The notes beneath the pieces are model-generated. The model was not told the DNA's origin and ran no database searches. It saw nothing but the letters and a program-made list of their open reading frames with translations. Source: Allobranchiibius sp. CTAmp26 (GTDB taxonomy: Bacteria; Actinomycetota; Actinomycetes; Actinomycetales; Dermatophilaceae). From it: a stretch of 47,833 nucleotides of DNA. The stretch spans positions 1-47,833 of the forward strand of contig NZ_JAGEKR010000023.1 in NCBI RefSeq assembly GCF_017565405.1. The letters run 5' to 3'. A program made the translations under genes and the position numbers. How positions within the stretch are numbered: the first letter of the stretch is position 1; each line of letters starts with the position of its first letter. Positions 35,401 through 42,529 of the stretch are shown here, in pieces.

Positions 35401-36259
35401 CTCCCCGGAGTGCGTCGAGCAGCTGCGGGTGAGTCGTCGCGGCCCCGGTGAAATCGGCCCGCAGCCCGATGACGAGTACCGCCCCGCGAGCACGCGACCA
35501 GTCGAACGCCCTCGACAGGAACTGCGTACGCATCGCCTGGTCGGAGCTGAGCGTCCACAGTTCCTCGCACTGGTCGATGACGAGCAGTCGCCGTCCCTCC
35601 GCACCCGCGGCCGCGAGTGCGGTGCTGAGCTGGGTGAGCGGGTCCGGCCCGGGCGTGATGGTCTGGACGTTCCACCCCGCCAGGTCCTGCACCCCGGCGC
35701 AGAGACCCGCCTGGAGCAGGGAGGTCTTGCCGGCGCCGGACGGACCCACGACGGCGGCCGCGCCGGGGCGGGAGTCGTCGGACCCGGACAGGGCGTCCAC
35801 CCTCGCGAGAAGGTCGGTGGTCAGGTCGGTGCGCCCGTAGAACAGATCTGCGCTGCCCGCATCGAAGGCGGTGAGGCCGTGATACGGGCTGCGGGTGGCC
35901 GTTCTACGCGCAGGACGGCGACCCGCACGCGCACGGATCAGGCCCTCGTGCCACGGGCTCTGCGCATCGGCTTCCACCCCCAGGGTGAGGAGCAGGGCAG
36001 CAAGGACCTCGGGTCGGTTCCGGGGTGGCAGGTGCCGACCGGTGAAGTAGTCGCCGGCCGTGCTCGGACTCAGCCCGGACAGAGTCGCCGCCTCGCGTAC
36101 GGACAGTCCCGACCGCAGCCGGGCCGACGTGAGTGCGGATCCGAAATCGGCGGGGGAGTGGATGTCGGTCGCTGCCGGAGCATCTGCCGGCTCTGACCTC
36201 GGTCGCTCGCTCGCTCCCACGCGTCCGCCATCGGTATCCCGGTCGATCTTGTCCCCCAT
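32480..36259 (-). CDS. HTH-nSTAND1 ATPase-membrane helix-WD40 protein
   Basis: 1259 residues from the ATG at 36259; upstream in-frame ATG at 36385 would overlap the divergent gene. An XRE-like HTH lies at about 38-95 (LTSARLRSGLSVREAATLSGLSPSTAGDYF). The nSTAND1 ATPase follows: YHGLTAFDAGSADLFYGR (126-143), Walker A GPSGAGKT (172-179), Walker B LLVIDQCEEL (225-234), then helical parts including FSHESVIDAWPQL (448-459). A single membrane helix lies at about 544-565 after an acidic/basic coil. The C-terminus (about 630-1259) is a WD40 propeller set with blade phrases such as LLFSPDGRQLMAS, VVWSADGRELFAGG and AFTTDGRRLAVGSG. STAND proteins act as ligand-triggered switches. The topology puts the ATPase in the cytoplasm and the propeller outside if the helix spans once. 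Confidence 0.9.
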   Translation of the reverse strand: MGDKIDRDTDGGRVGASERPRSEPADAPAATDIHSPADFGSALTSARLRSGLSVREAATLSGLSPSTAGDYFTGRHLPPRNRPEVLAALLLTLGVEADAQSPWHEGLIRARAGRRPARRTATRSPYHGLTAFDAGSADLFYGRTDLTTDLLARVDALSGSDDSRPGAAAVVGPSGAGKTSLLQAGLCAGVQDLAGWNVQTITPGPDPLTQLSTALAAAGAEGRRLLVIDQCEELWTLSSDQAMRTQFLSRAFDWSRARGAVLVIGLRADFTGAATTHPQLLDALRGELVLVGPMSRAEMISIIIGPAEQVGLQVDMALAELIVDEAVSGSGSTGAAGMLPPISHTLATMWRHSDRRVLTLADYRASGGVIGAIRHTADAALTELAPQDVGTCRRLLLSLIVVDDAGHATSRAAPIEDLEGDDPGTRRVLAHLLDRRLLVSNGRTVRFSHESVIDAWPQLQDWIAADRADLVVARDVSTAARSWDRSGQDPDLLLRGSALAAATDWSRRHAKESGSIVSAFVDASSARAEQDRAQRDRVLRRTRLMLATVSVLALIAAAAGGLAIRSRSDATTQRDSAVSAGLALQSRLLRARDQPFGDQVAAAASRVANDTDSRSAVMDAATDPILTRLAVHPGYRVLATSPRRGLIAIAGDGDQLWVYQQRGAAATLLRTITMPATTGGPTTFVLAFDPSGTRLAVGGGAGRVLLYDVSDPRSTRLLGTPLSAPGTTYALLFSPDGRQLMASSQSAGVRRWSLDTASATPLPSVPAPGTIDSLASIPGRPWIAVGSESGSVSVWDVGSTSRLLGRVQVGQQKIYSLSAQSSAELIVGSDDGSVDRVAIKADGSPGSASSVGMLQGPVNQVLALHGDVFGASSDGSVTRYLPGGGRQTADISSPVTTVAPLDDDHVVFATIAGGMGEWTLAGPEFSLTPSSVVANLSTSANGRVLYTPATTGGVLWSMAAPGRVGRALATLIPPTADGEPSGNGALSADVTTAWIGTYTGHVIGWDVSDPRHARKIFDGPVASATIESIVISTDGHHVFVADDDHLVHRVDDVDGRWSAGPAYRGARNYVLGVAVSPRGDLVVGTTADGTTLIWSFDGHLLTTIPGTGYMYSTAFTTDGRRLAVGSGTGVVRVYAVDRPSAPRLEQTLTGPTNATLGLAFSTTGALAAGSSDSTVWIWHRVGARYERFAILNPGQRIFAVVWSADGRELFAGGKEGGRVWPASPTDATDRICSQRGIGVTATEWSMDLPTSPYRNPCPS

Positions 36260-36291
36260 GCCCTCGGAAACTAGCGGTTCGGCGCAGGTCC

Positions 36292-36309
36292 GTCCGGGTT
36301 TTGTCCGGG
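36292..36309. promoter_or_regulatory. GTCCGGG direct repeats in the divergent STAND promoter gap
   Basis: GTCCGGG occurs at 36292-36298 and 36303-36309, 11 bp apart, about one helical turn. The related reverse half CGGACGGG follows at 36317-36324. They sit in the centre of the 125-bp gap between the two divergent genes, both of which start with an HTH or HTH-like region, so they are a candidate autoregulatory operator. Confidence 0.4.
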
Positions 36310-36384
36310 ATGACTTCGGACGGGACGCGACGGCGCCGAGATGGCCGAATCTGGAACTCCTGAACAAGTCCCCGGGAGTGAGCA

Positions 36385-37713
36385 ATGGCCTGGTCCACCC
36401 TCAGTGGTCGTCCGTATCGGATGACGTCGGACTCGACGGACCCGCGTGGTCTCGTCGTCGACGTCGATGCACGAATCGCGTGGCTCCTGCGGGTCAATCG
36501 GGCGGGGTCACCGCTCGGTGGTGCCGCCAACGATTTCGTCCGTCGGCTCGCCGACGACGGCTGCCCCATGACCACGAGTGGTCTGTCACGTCGCGAGACG
36601 GGCACGTTGACCATCTCGGCGGAGCTGCTCGCGGCCGTCGAGAGACAGCTGCGAATACCGGACGGTCACCTTCTCGGCACCACCCGGTACCTGCGCGCCA
36701 TGCTGCGCCCGGTGCGCCCCGCTCCCCGGGAATCTGCGCCGGACCCGGAGGTGGACTGGCAGCGCGATCTCGACCGACTCGCCGAAGCGGTGCATCAGGC
36801 GACAGCGACGGCCGCCGACTGGATTCTCTTGAGCGACCTGCTGGTCGGTCGTCGCACGGTGGTGCCCGTGCCCGTCCTACAGACCTGGGTCCGTGCTCTG
36901 GTGAGGGAGCGGATGCGGTCGACCGGCGGGGCGTACGCCGCACGGACGGCCGCGCTCGCGCGCCTGCTCTGCACTCCGAGCATCGCCCGCGCCGTGGCCG
37001 AGACCGTCCGGGCCACGGCGCTCGAGCCGGGTGCGCCGCGGGTGGCGGACACCGTGGCCGCACTGGGGTGCGCACAGGACGCACGGACCCACCTGCGGTT
37101 GATCTCGGATCTGCGCCACGGGCACGGCCACCTGCAGGCGGGCGCGGCTCGCGGGTTGGTGCAGGCACTCTCGACCTCGTCCCTCAGCCCCATGGTCGCG
37201 GACGCTCTGCAGGCGGCGGTGGAGGAGGTGGCGGCGGCACCGGGCAGCGGCGACCTGGCGCTGAGCGTGGCCTGTCGGGTCAGTGCCGACCTGCACCAGG
37301 CCGTGCGCAGGGTCGTGAGGTCCCGCGTCGCACCGGTCACGGACGCCGAGAAGCAGCAGCGGATGCGTCCTTATCTGGAGGCGGGGCGACAGGTCGCTCA
37401 CGCGGCGGACCCGATGTTGGAGCGGCTGCTCTGGGAGGCCCTCGACGAGTACCGGGACGAGCGACGCCGACACGCAGCCCTGTTGATCGGTGCGACGCCG
37501 TACGCCGATGTGATGGCGCAGGTTGCCGCGGACAATCTGCGGCACGAGACCGACGTGGTGTTCCTCTCCTACTTGGAGACCGGGGACGCCGAGCAGGATC
37601 TCGTGATCGGCGAGACCGCTGTGGGCGGTGAGACCGCTGAGGCCTCAGAGTCAGAGCGCTGGTGGCAGATCAACGGGCCGGCGGTGCGGGATCCGGTGCG
37701 ACCCACGCGGTGA
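36385..37713 (+). CDS. Unknown HTH-like and helical protein, divergent partner of the STAND gene
   Basis: 442 residues from the ATG at 36385, with GGGAG six bases ahead. I do not recognise the family. Residues about 28-92 resemble an XRE-like start: RIAWLLRVNRAGSPLGGAANDFVRRLADDG, then TTSGLSRRETGTLTISAELLAAVERQLRIPDGHL, where LSRRETG takes the place of the recognition helix. The remainder (about 110-420) is helix-rich, with repeating AVAETVRATALE, VADTVAALGCAQDARTHLRL and ARGLVQALSTSSLSP segments like HEAT repeats. The end is acidic. No signal peptide or membrane helix is evident. Its divergent position suggests it works with, or regulates, the STAND ATPase. Confidence 0.75.
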   Translation: MAWSTLSGRPYRMTSDSTDPRGLVVDVDARIAWLLRVNRAGSPLGGAANDFVRRLADDGCPMTTSGLSRRETGTLTISAELLAAVERQLRIPDGHLLGTTRYLRAMLRPVRPAPRESAPDPEVDWQRDLDRLAEAVHQATATAADWILLSDLLVGRRTVVPVPVLQTWVRALVRERMRSTGGAYAARTAALARLLCTPSIARAVAETVRATALEPGAPRVADTVAALGCAQDARTHLRLISDLRHGHGHLQAGAARGLVQALSTSSLSPMVADALQAAVEEVAAAPGSGDLALSVACRVSADLHQAVRRVVRSRVAPVTDAEKQQRMRPYLEAGRQVAHAADPMLERLLWEALDEYRDERRRHAALLIGATPYADVMAQVAADNLRHETDVVFLSYLETGDAEQDLVIGETAVGGETAEASESERWWQINGPAVRDPVRPTR

Positions 37714-37820
37714 GGCGCACGGTGAGCACAAGACACACGAGCGGCGCAGAACGTCACCCTCGACGGACACCTGCACCCTGCGCACCGGGTGGCTGTGCGC
37801 CCGGCCGGGCGGGGGTGGGA

Positions 37821-38762
37821 TCAGTCGCGGTTGCGGGCGCGGATCTGGCGCGCGGGGGAGCTGTCGTCGAGCTCGGCCACGTCGTCGCGCGACATCACGA
37901 AACCGGAGAACGTCTTGTAGCCCAGGGCCTTCTCGCTGAACGACGGATTCATCCGCTTCATCTGGCTCTTCACCGCCGAGCTGTGCAGCCACTCGTCGTC
38001 GTTCTTCTCGTGGCCGAGGCGCAGGGCGCGCTCCAGCAGGCGCGTCGCGGCGACCTGCGGGTCGTCCTCGTCCTTCTTGGTCTGCTTGCGGGTGGCGCGC
38101 TTGCGCTTCGTCGGGGTCGGCTCCGTCTCCGCTTCGGGGCTCTCGTCGGCCACCACGCCGGTCGCCGCGGGCGCTTCGGGCTCCGGTTCCGGCGTGGGCT
38201 CCACACCGGGCAACGCGTCGTACGTGACGAGTTCGTCGCAGGCCGCCGCGAGCGACCGGCTGGTCGACCCGGCGACCCCCACGCCGACGACGTACCGGCC
38301 GAGGCGCTTGCATCGCTGCGCGAGGGCGATGTAGTCCGAATCGCCGGCAACGAGAACGACATGCGTCAGGTCGGGCAACCGGAACATGTCCTCGACGGCG
38401 TCGACCGCAAGCCGGATGTCGGCGCCGTTCTTGCCGTACGCCGCTGCCGGGAAGAGCTGGACGAGGTCGACGGCGCGTCCGACCAACTGGCCGCGGTAGT
38501 CGGCGTTCACATCGGCGGACCAGTCGGCGTAGGCCCGGGTCAGCACCAGGGTGCCGAACGACGACGCGAAGTCGATGATGGCGCCGACGTCGACCGTTGC
38601 CTGGGCCAGCTTGTCAGCGATCTCGGGGTCGTTCTGCCGATCGGCGGTGCGCACCTTGTCCTTGGAGAAGCGCTGACGACCGTGCACCTGGTCGTACCGG
38701 GAGATGACGATGTTGTCGAAGTCGAGATAAACAGCGACACGGGTGTCACCTTGTTCCGGCAT
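37821..38762 (-). CDS. NYN/PIN-like nuclease with OST-HTH-type tail
   Basis: 313 residues; ATG at 38762 after AAGGAG. The NYN domain (about 8-185) has the acidic VYLDFDNIV, NADYRGQLVGRAVDLVQLF, GADIRLAVDAVEDM and VVLVAGDSDYIALAQRCKRLGR, which bring together the Asp residues of the metal-binding PIN-like site. An Ala/Pro/Glu link and a basic stretch (TKRKRATRKQTKKDED) follow, then a C-terminal helix set (about 238-300) beginning AATRLLERALRLGHEK and reading SAVKSQMKRMNPSFSEKALGYKTFSGFV, the pattern of OST-HTH/LOTUS RNA-binding domains. LabA-like proteins of this type are likely RNases; the target is not known. Confidence 0.9.
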   Translation of the reverse strand: MPEQGDTRVAVYLDFDNIVISRYDQVHGRQRFSKDKVRTADRQNDPEIADKLAQATVDVGAIIDFASSFGTLVLTRAYADWSADVNADYRGQLVGRAVDLVQLFPAAAYGKNGADIRLAVDAVEDMFRLPDLTHVVLVAGDSDYIALAQRCKRLGRYVVGVGVAGSTSRSLAAACDELVTYDALPGVEPTPEPEPEAPAATGVVADESPEAETEPTPTKRKRATRKQTKKDEDDPQVAATRLLERALRLGHEKNDDEWLHSSAVKSQMKRMNPSFSEKALGYKTFSGFVMSRDDVAELDDSSPARQIRARNRD

Positions 38763-38833
38763 GGGGCTCCTTCGGGCGTTCGGTCAGCGACTCCCGCCAG
38801 TGTGCCCCATCCGGCACCGTCGCTCCCAGGCGC

Positions 38834-39628
38834 TCACACCTGGTAGACGTCGCCCAGATGCACCGGTTGCAGGTGCCGTGACGTGATGATCTCGACCAGT
38901 TTGTCGTAGACCTTGAGCACCGGGTCGTGGTTGGCGTGGCCGATCACCAGGTGGCCGGCCTTGAGCGACTCCTCGGCATGCACCACGATCCGCTTGGGGT
39001 TGAGCACGGTGGAGTCGGCGAGGCTGCCGTACCACATGGTCACCGCGGGGTAGCCGAGGTCGGCGAGCTGTCCGTCGACCCGCGCGTTCCGATAACCGAA
39101 CGGCGGCCGCAGGAACGGGCGGCCCAGCACGCCGTACGTGTTCTTCAGGAAGCGTTCGTTGCGGCGCACCTGATCGGTCAGTTCGGCGCTGCTCAGGCTC
39201 AGCAGACTCGGGTGCGACCACGTGTGGTTGGCCATGAAGATCTGGCCCTCCTCGAGCAGCGGTCGCAGCGCCGGCGCGGACTCCGTCCAGCTGGGGTTGA
39301 CCCCGTTGCAGAAGAAGGTCAGACGTAGGCCGGTGTCCTTCGCGAGCTTGGCGTAACCGGCCACCACGCGCGGGTCGGTGCCGTCGTCGACGGTGAGGGC
39401 GACGTTGTCGCCGGTGCCGGGCAGCATGTAGAGGGTGCCGCGCGGCACGGGCACCTTCACGATCCCGCGCGGCGCGTGGAAGACGCGTGCGGTCGCGGCG
39501 CCGGTGCTCGTGGGCGACGACGACGGGCGCGGTGGGGTGGCCTTCGCGGCTGGTCGTGCGCTGCTGCACCCGGCGAGTGCGGCGGCGACTCCTGCGGCCA
39601 GGGCGGTGAGGAGGGTTCGGCGCTCCAT
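38834..39628 (-). CDS. Polysaccharide deacetylase lipoprotein (NodB type)
   Basis: 264 residues. It has a lipoprotein signal with lipobox ALAGC (Cys21) after the twin-like MERRTLL. The NodB domain shows the acidic pair in LTVDDGTDP, the metal His pair in MANHTWSHPSL, the active-site RPPFGYRN and the late His in LVIGHANHDP. Such enzymes remove acetyl groups from peptidoglycan or other polymers outside the membrane. The Ala/Pro/Ser-rich link between anchor and domain fits a cell-wall location. The gap to the following HhH gene is 40 bases, and that to the NYN gene is 71. Confidence 0.92.
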   Translation of the reverse strand: MERRTLLTALAAGVAAALAGCSSARPAAKATPPRPSSSPTSTGAATARVFHAPRGIVKVPVPRGTLYMLPGTGDNVALTVDDGTDPRVVAGYAKLAKDTGLRLTFFCNGVNPSWTESAPALRPLLEEGQIFMANHTWSHPSLLSLSSAELTDQVRRNERFLKNTYGVLGRPFLRPPFGYRNARVDGQLADLGYPAVTMWYGSLADSTVLNPKRIVVHAEESLKAGHLVIGHANHDPVLKVYDKLVEIITSRHLQPVHLGDVYQV

Positions 39629-39668
39629 GAGCCCTTTATCCCAGAGCCGTCTGGGAAAGGCCCGGATG

Positions 39669-40283
39669 TCAGGTCAGTTCTCGCCGTACGAGCGCGGCGG
39701 CGAACCGTGCGAGATCGTCCTCGTCGACCAGTGCGGCCAGGCGCTCCACGTCCGTCGGCAGGTCGGCGTCGCGGGCGCCGTCCCGGGCGCGCTGGTCGAA
39801 GAACGGCCGCACCGACGGCCAGACCTGCTGCACCTCGCGGCAGAAGATGGCGGCACCGGTCGGGCCGATGCGGGGGAACTGCGCGATGCGTTCCTGGATG
39901 CCGTCCGCGTCGCCGGCGGCGTCGTCGCGCAACCTGCGCAGGTCGCCGGCCCAGGTGTCACGCAGGTGCTCGGCCGACTCCTGCAGCGCGGTGGCGGTGC
40001 TCTCGTCGTAGCGGCGGTAATGGCCGCGGCCGAGGGCGTCGACGCGCTGTTGCCACGTCGACTCCAGCAGACGTGCCGGGGTGCGCCACCCGGCCGCGAA
40101 GAGCTCACGCGCCGCTGACACCGCCACCCCCGCCGAGATCGGCACCGAGAAGAGCGTGGTGAGGGTGAGCAACTGGTAGAGCGCAGCGGGCTTGTCCCGC
40201 AACGTGATCCCGGCTTCGTCGGCGAACGTGCGGCCACGCGCGTCCAGGAGATCGCGGACCCGCTGCTGCTGTGTCGGACTCAT
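39669..40283 (-). CDS. HhH-GPD DNA-glycosylase-like protein (endonuclease III superfamily)
   Basis: 204 residues starting at the ATG at 40283. The early helices KPAALYQLLTLTTLFSVPISAGVAVSAARELFAAGWRTP and the glycosylase-like segment IAQFPRIGPTGAAIFCREVQQVWPSV carry the helix-hairpin-helix G-x-G loop (RIGPTGA). The lysine that normally follows (LpGVGxKTA) is replaced, the usual catalytic Asp is not obvious after the loop, and the iron-sulfur Cys cluster is missing, so activity is uncertain. Such proteins may have a base-excision repair role. It sits four bases downstream of the Rho-N/SAP-like gene, in one operon. Confidence 0.82.
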   Translation of the reverse strand: MSPTQQQRVRDLLDARGRTFADEAGITLRDKPAALYQLLTLTTLFSVPISAGVAVSAARELFAAGWRTPARLLESTWQQRVDALGRGHYRRYDESTATALQESAEHLRDTWAGDLRRLRDDAAGDADGIQERIAQFPRIGPTGAAIFCREVQQVWPSVRPFFDQRARDGARDADLPTDVERLAALVDEDDLARFAAALVRRELT

Positions 40284-40287
40284 CCGG

Positions 40288-40560
40288 TCAGTGGTCGCGT
40301 AGGGCTTCGATCAGCTCGCCCTTGGACATCCTCGAGCGTCCATCGACGCCGATCTCGCGGGCGCGGGCCAGCAGGTCGGCCTTGGTCCACTCGTCGTACG
40401 GCGGGTGCGAGCCGCCCTTGCGGCCGACCTTCGAGCGGGAGGAGTTGGCGGCGGCGTTCGCGATGCGCGCAGACTTCTCCTTGCTGTTGCCCTCGTCGCG
40501 CAGCTTCTCGTACAGCTCGTCGTCCTTGACGGACGGTCCGGGATCCTTACGTGGTGCCAT
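40288..40560 (-). CDS. Small Rho-N/SAP-like DNA- or RNA-binding protein
   Basis: 90 residues from the ATG at 40560. The N-terminal half is a basic and Asn/Ser-rich segment (PSVKDDELYEKLRDEGNSKEKSARIANAAANSSRSKVGRKGGSH), and the C-terminal half reads YDEWTKADLLARAREIGVDGRSRMSKGELIEALRD, the helix-extended-helix pattern of Rho N-terminal and SAP-type domains. Similar small proteins are common in actinobacteria and are often near DNA repair genes, and here the HhH protein gene follows four bases later. I infer a nucleic-acid binding role. Confidence 0.87.
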   Translation of the reverse strand: MAPRKDPGPSVKDDELYEKLRDEGNSKEKSARIANAAANSSRSKVGRKGGSHPPYDEWTKADLLARAREIGVDGRSRMSKGELIEALRDH

Positions 40561-40724
40561 GTCAGGTGCTCCTGTCGATGTGGTGCGCTCCTTGCGACGC
40601 TAGCGCGACGACGCGACTGCGCGCGGCCCCTGCGAAGCGGTGGGGCAGACCCCCCGTGGGGAGGTTTCGGGACACCGGGTCGTTGGTGCAGGATGAAGGA
40701 CTACCTCGAACGAAGGAGCACACG

Positions 40725-41090
40725 ATGAGCTTCATGGACAAGGCGAAGGAAGCCCTCGACAAGGCGACCAAGGCCGCCGAGGAGAACATCGGCAAGGCCA
40801 AGAAGGCCGCCGCCGACCACCCCGACAAGGTCCGCGGCGGTATCGACAAGGTCGGTGGGGCCGTGAACAACGCCACCAAGGGCAAGTACGCCGACAAGAT
40901 CAAGACTGCCAGCGACAAGGCCGAGCAGACGATCCAGAAGCAGGCGGGTGGCACGACGGCCGAGACCAAGTCGGCGTTCGACTCCGCACCGCAGAAGGAT
41001 CCTGAGGCGCCGTTCAACCCGGCGGCGAGCCCGCTCGACGACCCGCCGTCGACCGGCAACCCGCAGACTCCGGGATCCGGCGGCATCTGA
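40725..41090 (+). CDS. MT0933-like putative antitoxin (orphan)
   Basis: 121 residues; ATG at 40725 with AAGGAG seven bases ahead. The first 65 residues (FMDKAKEALDKATKAAEENI, DHPDKVRGGIDKVGGAVNNATKGKYADKI) match the small Lys/Asp/Ala-rich MT0933 (Rv0909-like) family, often annotated as type II antitoxins. The last 45 residues are a low-complexity Pro/Ser/Gly tail. In Mycobacterium a toxin partner gene (Rv0910-like) is adjacent, but none is seen here; neighbours are on the opposite strand. It may therefore be a stress-related amphipathic protein rather than an antitoxin. Confidence 0.85.
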   Translation: MSFMDKAKEALDKATKAAEENIGKAKKAAADHPDKVRGGIDKVGGAVNNATKGKYADKIKTASDKAEQTIQKQAGGTTAETKSAFDSAPQKDPEAPFNPAASPLDDPPSTGNPQTPGSGGI

Positions 41091-41107
41091 GCCGATCGCC
41101 CGCCGCC

Positions 41108-41144
41108 AACAGGCCCTCCCACCGACATGGTGGGAGGGCCTGTT
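41108..41144. terminator. Bidirectional terminator hairpin
   Basis: Sixteen perfect pairs (41108-41123 with 41129-41144) close the loop GACAT. It lies between the convergent MT0933-like and SDR genes, 17 bases from each stop. No T-tract follows. Confidence 0.85.
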
Positions 41145-41160
41145 CGTGTGGTGCAGGGGT

Positions 41161-41991
41161 CTACTTGGAGCCCTGTGCCTCTTCGGCCAGCGGCTGCCAC
41201 TTCTCCCAGTTGGCGATGCGCGACTCGTAGTCGGCCTTGGCGATCTGGATCGGGCCACTGCCGAAGAACGCCCGCAGGGGCGGCTCGTCGGAGTCGACCA
41301 GCTTCAGGACGGCGGTGGCGCTGGCCGTGGGGTCGCCCGGTTCGGCGTTGCGCTGCTGACGCTGCTCCATGACCTTCTTGCGCGTCTCGTCGTACGCGCT
41401 GAGCTCGGTGGAGTGCTTGGACGACGGGCCGGACCAATCGGTGGAGAATCCGCCCGGCTCGATCAGCGTCACGTGGACGCCGAAGCCGGCGACCTCCTGC
41501 GCCAGGGCCTGGCTGATGCCCTCGAGGGCCCACTTCGACGCGTGGTAGGCGCCGACGATCGGGAAGGCGCTGATGCCGCCGATCGAGGAGACCTGCAGGA
41601 TGTGCCCGGACCCCTGCTCGCGCAGGTAGGGCAGCGCCGCCTGGGTCACCCAGATCGCGCCGAACAGGTTGGTCTCGAGCTGGTCGCGCAGCTCCTGCTC
41701 GCTGAGCTCCTCGACCATGCCGAAGTGCCCGTAGCCGGCGTTGTTGACCACGACGTCGAGGCGGCCGAAGTTGTCGTGGGCCGCCTTGACCGCCGCGAAG
41801 TCCGCGTCGTGGTCGTTCACGTCGAGCTGCAGCGGCAGGATCGCGTCGCCGTACTTCTGCACCAGGTCATCCAGGGTGTCGGTCTTGCGCGCGGTGGCGG
41901 CGACCTTGTCCCCGCGCTCGAGCGCGGCGATCGCCCACTCGCGGCCGAAGCCCTTGGATGCGCCGGTGATGAACCAAACCTTCGAAGCCAC
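41161..41991 (-). CDS. Short-chain dehydrogenase/reductase (classical SDR)
   Basis: 276 residues from the GTG at 41991, which has GGAGGACAC in front; an upstream in-frame start lacks a ribosome site. The protein opens VASKVWFITGASKGFGREW (nucleotide loop TGASKGFG), followed by VVNNAGYGHFG, the catalytic Ser in LQVSSIGGISAF, and YHASKWALEG (YxxxK). The Arg/Lys after strand 2 (ATARKTDTL) suggests NADPH. The active-site set is complete. Substrate unknown. Related proteins are annotated as oxidoreductases for retinol, ketones or sterols; none of these is supported here. Confidence 0.93.
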   Translation of the reverse strand: MASKVWFITGASKGFGREWAIAALERGDKVAATARKTDTLDDLVQKYGDAILPLQLDVNDHDADFAAVKAAHDNFGRLDVVVNNAGYGHFGMVEELSEQELRDQLETNLFGAIWVTQAALPYLREQGSGHILQVSSIGGISAFPIVGAYHASKWALEGISQALAQEVAGFGVHVTLIEPGGFSTDWSGPSSKHSTELSAYDETRKKVMEQRQQRNAEPGDPTASATAVLKLVDSDEPPLRAFFGSGPIQIAKADYESRIANWEKWQPLAEEAQGSK

Positions 41992-42051
41992 GTGTCCTCC
42001 TCGGACGGTTGTGAAAAGTCGGTTACATCGTTCAACTAGGCGTCGCGTCAT

Positions 42052-42519
42052 TCATTCCCGGCGCGACGACCCGACCTCTGCCGTCGATGATGTCGACGGA
42101 CGTCGTTCCACCGGCTTGCCGCTGAGTTCGACCAGTCGCTCCAGGTGTTCGGCCGGGTACCCCGTGGGGGAGTCCTTCCCGCCCGACATCCGCAGGTGGA
42201 CGGTGGTGTCCCACCGACCGGGCTCGATGAGTGCGTCGACCTGACTCCACGGCGTCGCTCGCAACGTGTCCCGTCGGGTGATGCCGTCGCGGTCGGCACG
42301 CAGCGTCCGGAAGTGGATCCAAGCAAAGACGCACAGGTAGACGGGGGTGAAGAATCGAAGAGGGGAATCCCACCTGAAGTTCGAGATGACGTCCAGGACC
42401 GAACCCAGCACGAAGACGACGAACACCGTGCCGACAGCGATCTGCACCCACCGCCGCGGTCGGCGCGGGACCACGATCAAACTGTCTTTCGGGTCATCGT
42501 GATCCCGCGCCGCGCGCAT
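42052..42519 (-). CDS. Small membrane protein with PH-like C-terminal region
   Basis: 155 residues. Two membrane helices (about 25-45 and 57-72) are followed by a soluble part reading DGITRRDTLRATPWSQVDALIEPGRWDTTVHLRMSGGKDSP, which has the beta-strand pattern of bacterial PH-like domains. The gene ends 60 bases from the SDR start and begins ten bases after the xylose isomerase stop, in the same direction. It resembles the protein at 43751 on the other side of xylA. Function unknown. Confidence 0.75.
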   Translation of the reverse strand: MRAARDHDDPKDSLIVVPRRPRRWVQIAVGTVFVVFVLGSVLDVISNFRWDSPLRFFTPVYLCVFAWIHFRTLRADRDGITRRDTLRATPWSQVDALIEPGRWDTTVHLRMSGGKDSPTGYPAEHLERLVELSGKPVERRPSTSSTAEVGSSRRE

Positions 42520-42529
42520 GTCGAACGGG

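Noticed and set aside
37798-37811. 14-nt palindrome CGCCCGGCCGGGCG between convergent genes as a terminator.
   Set aside because: It is loopless, short and typical of chance GC-rich sequence, so it was not listed as a feature.
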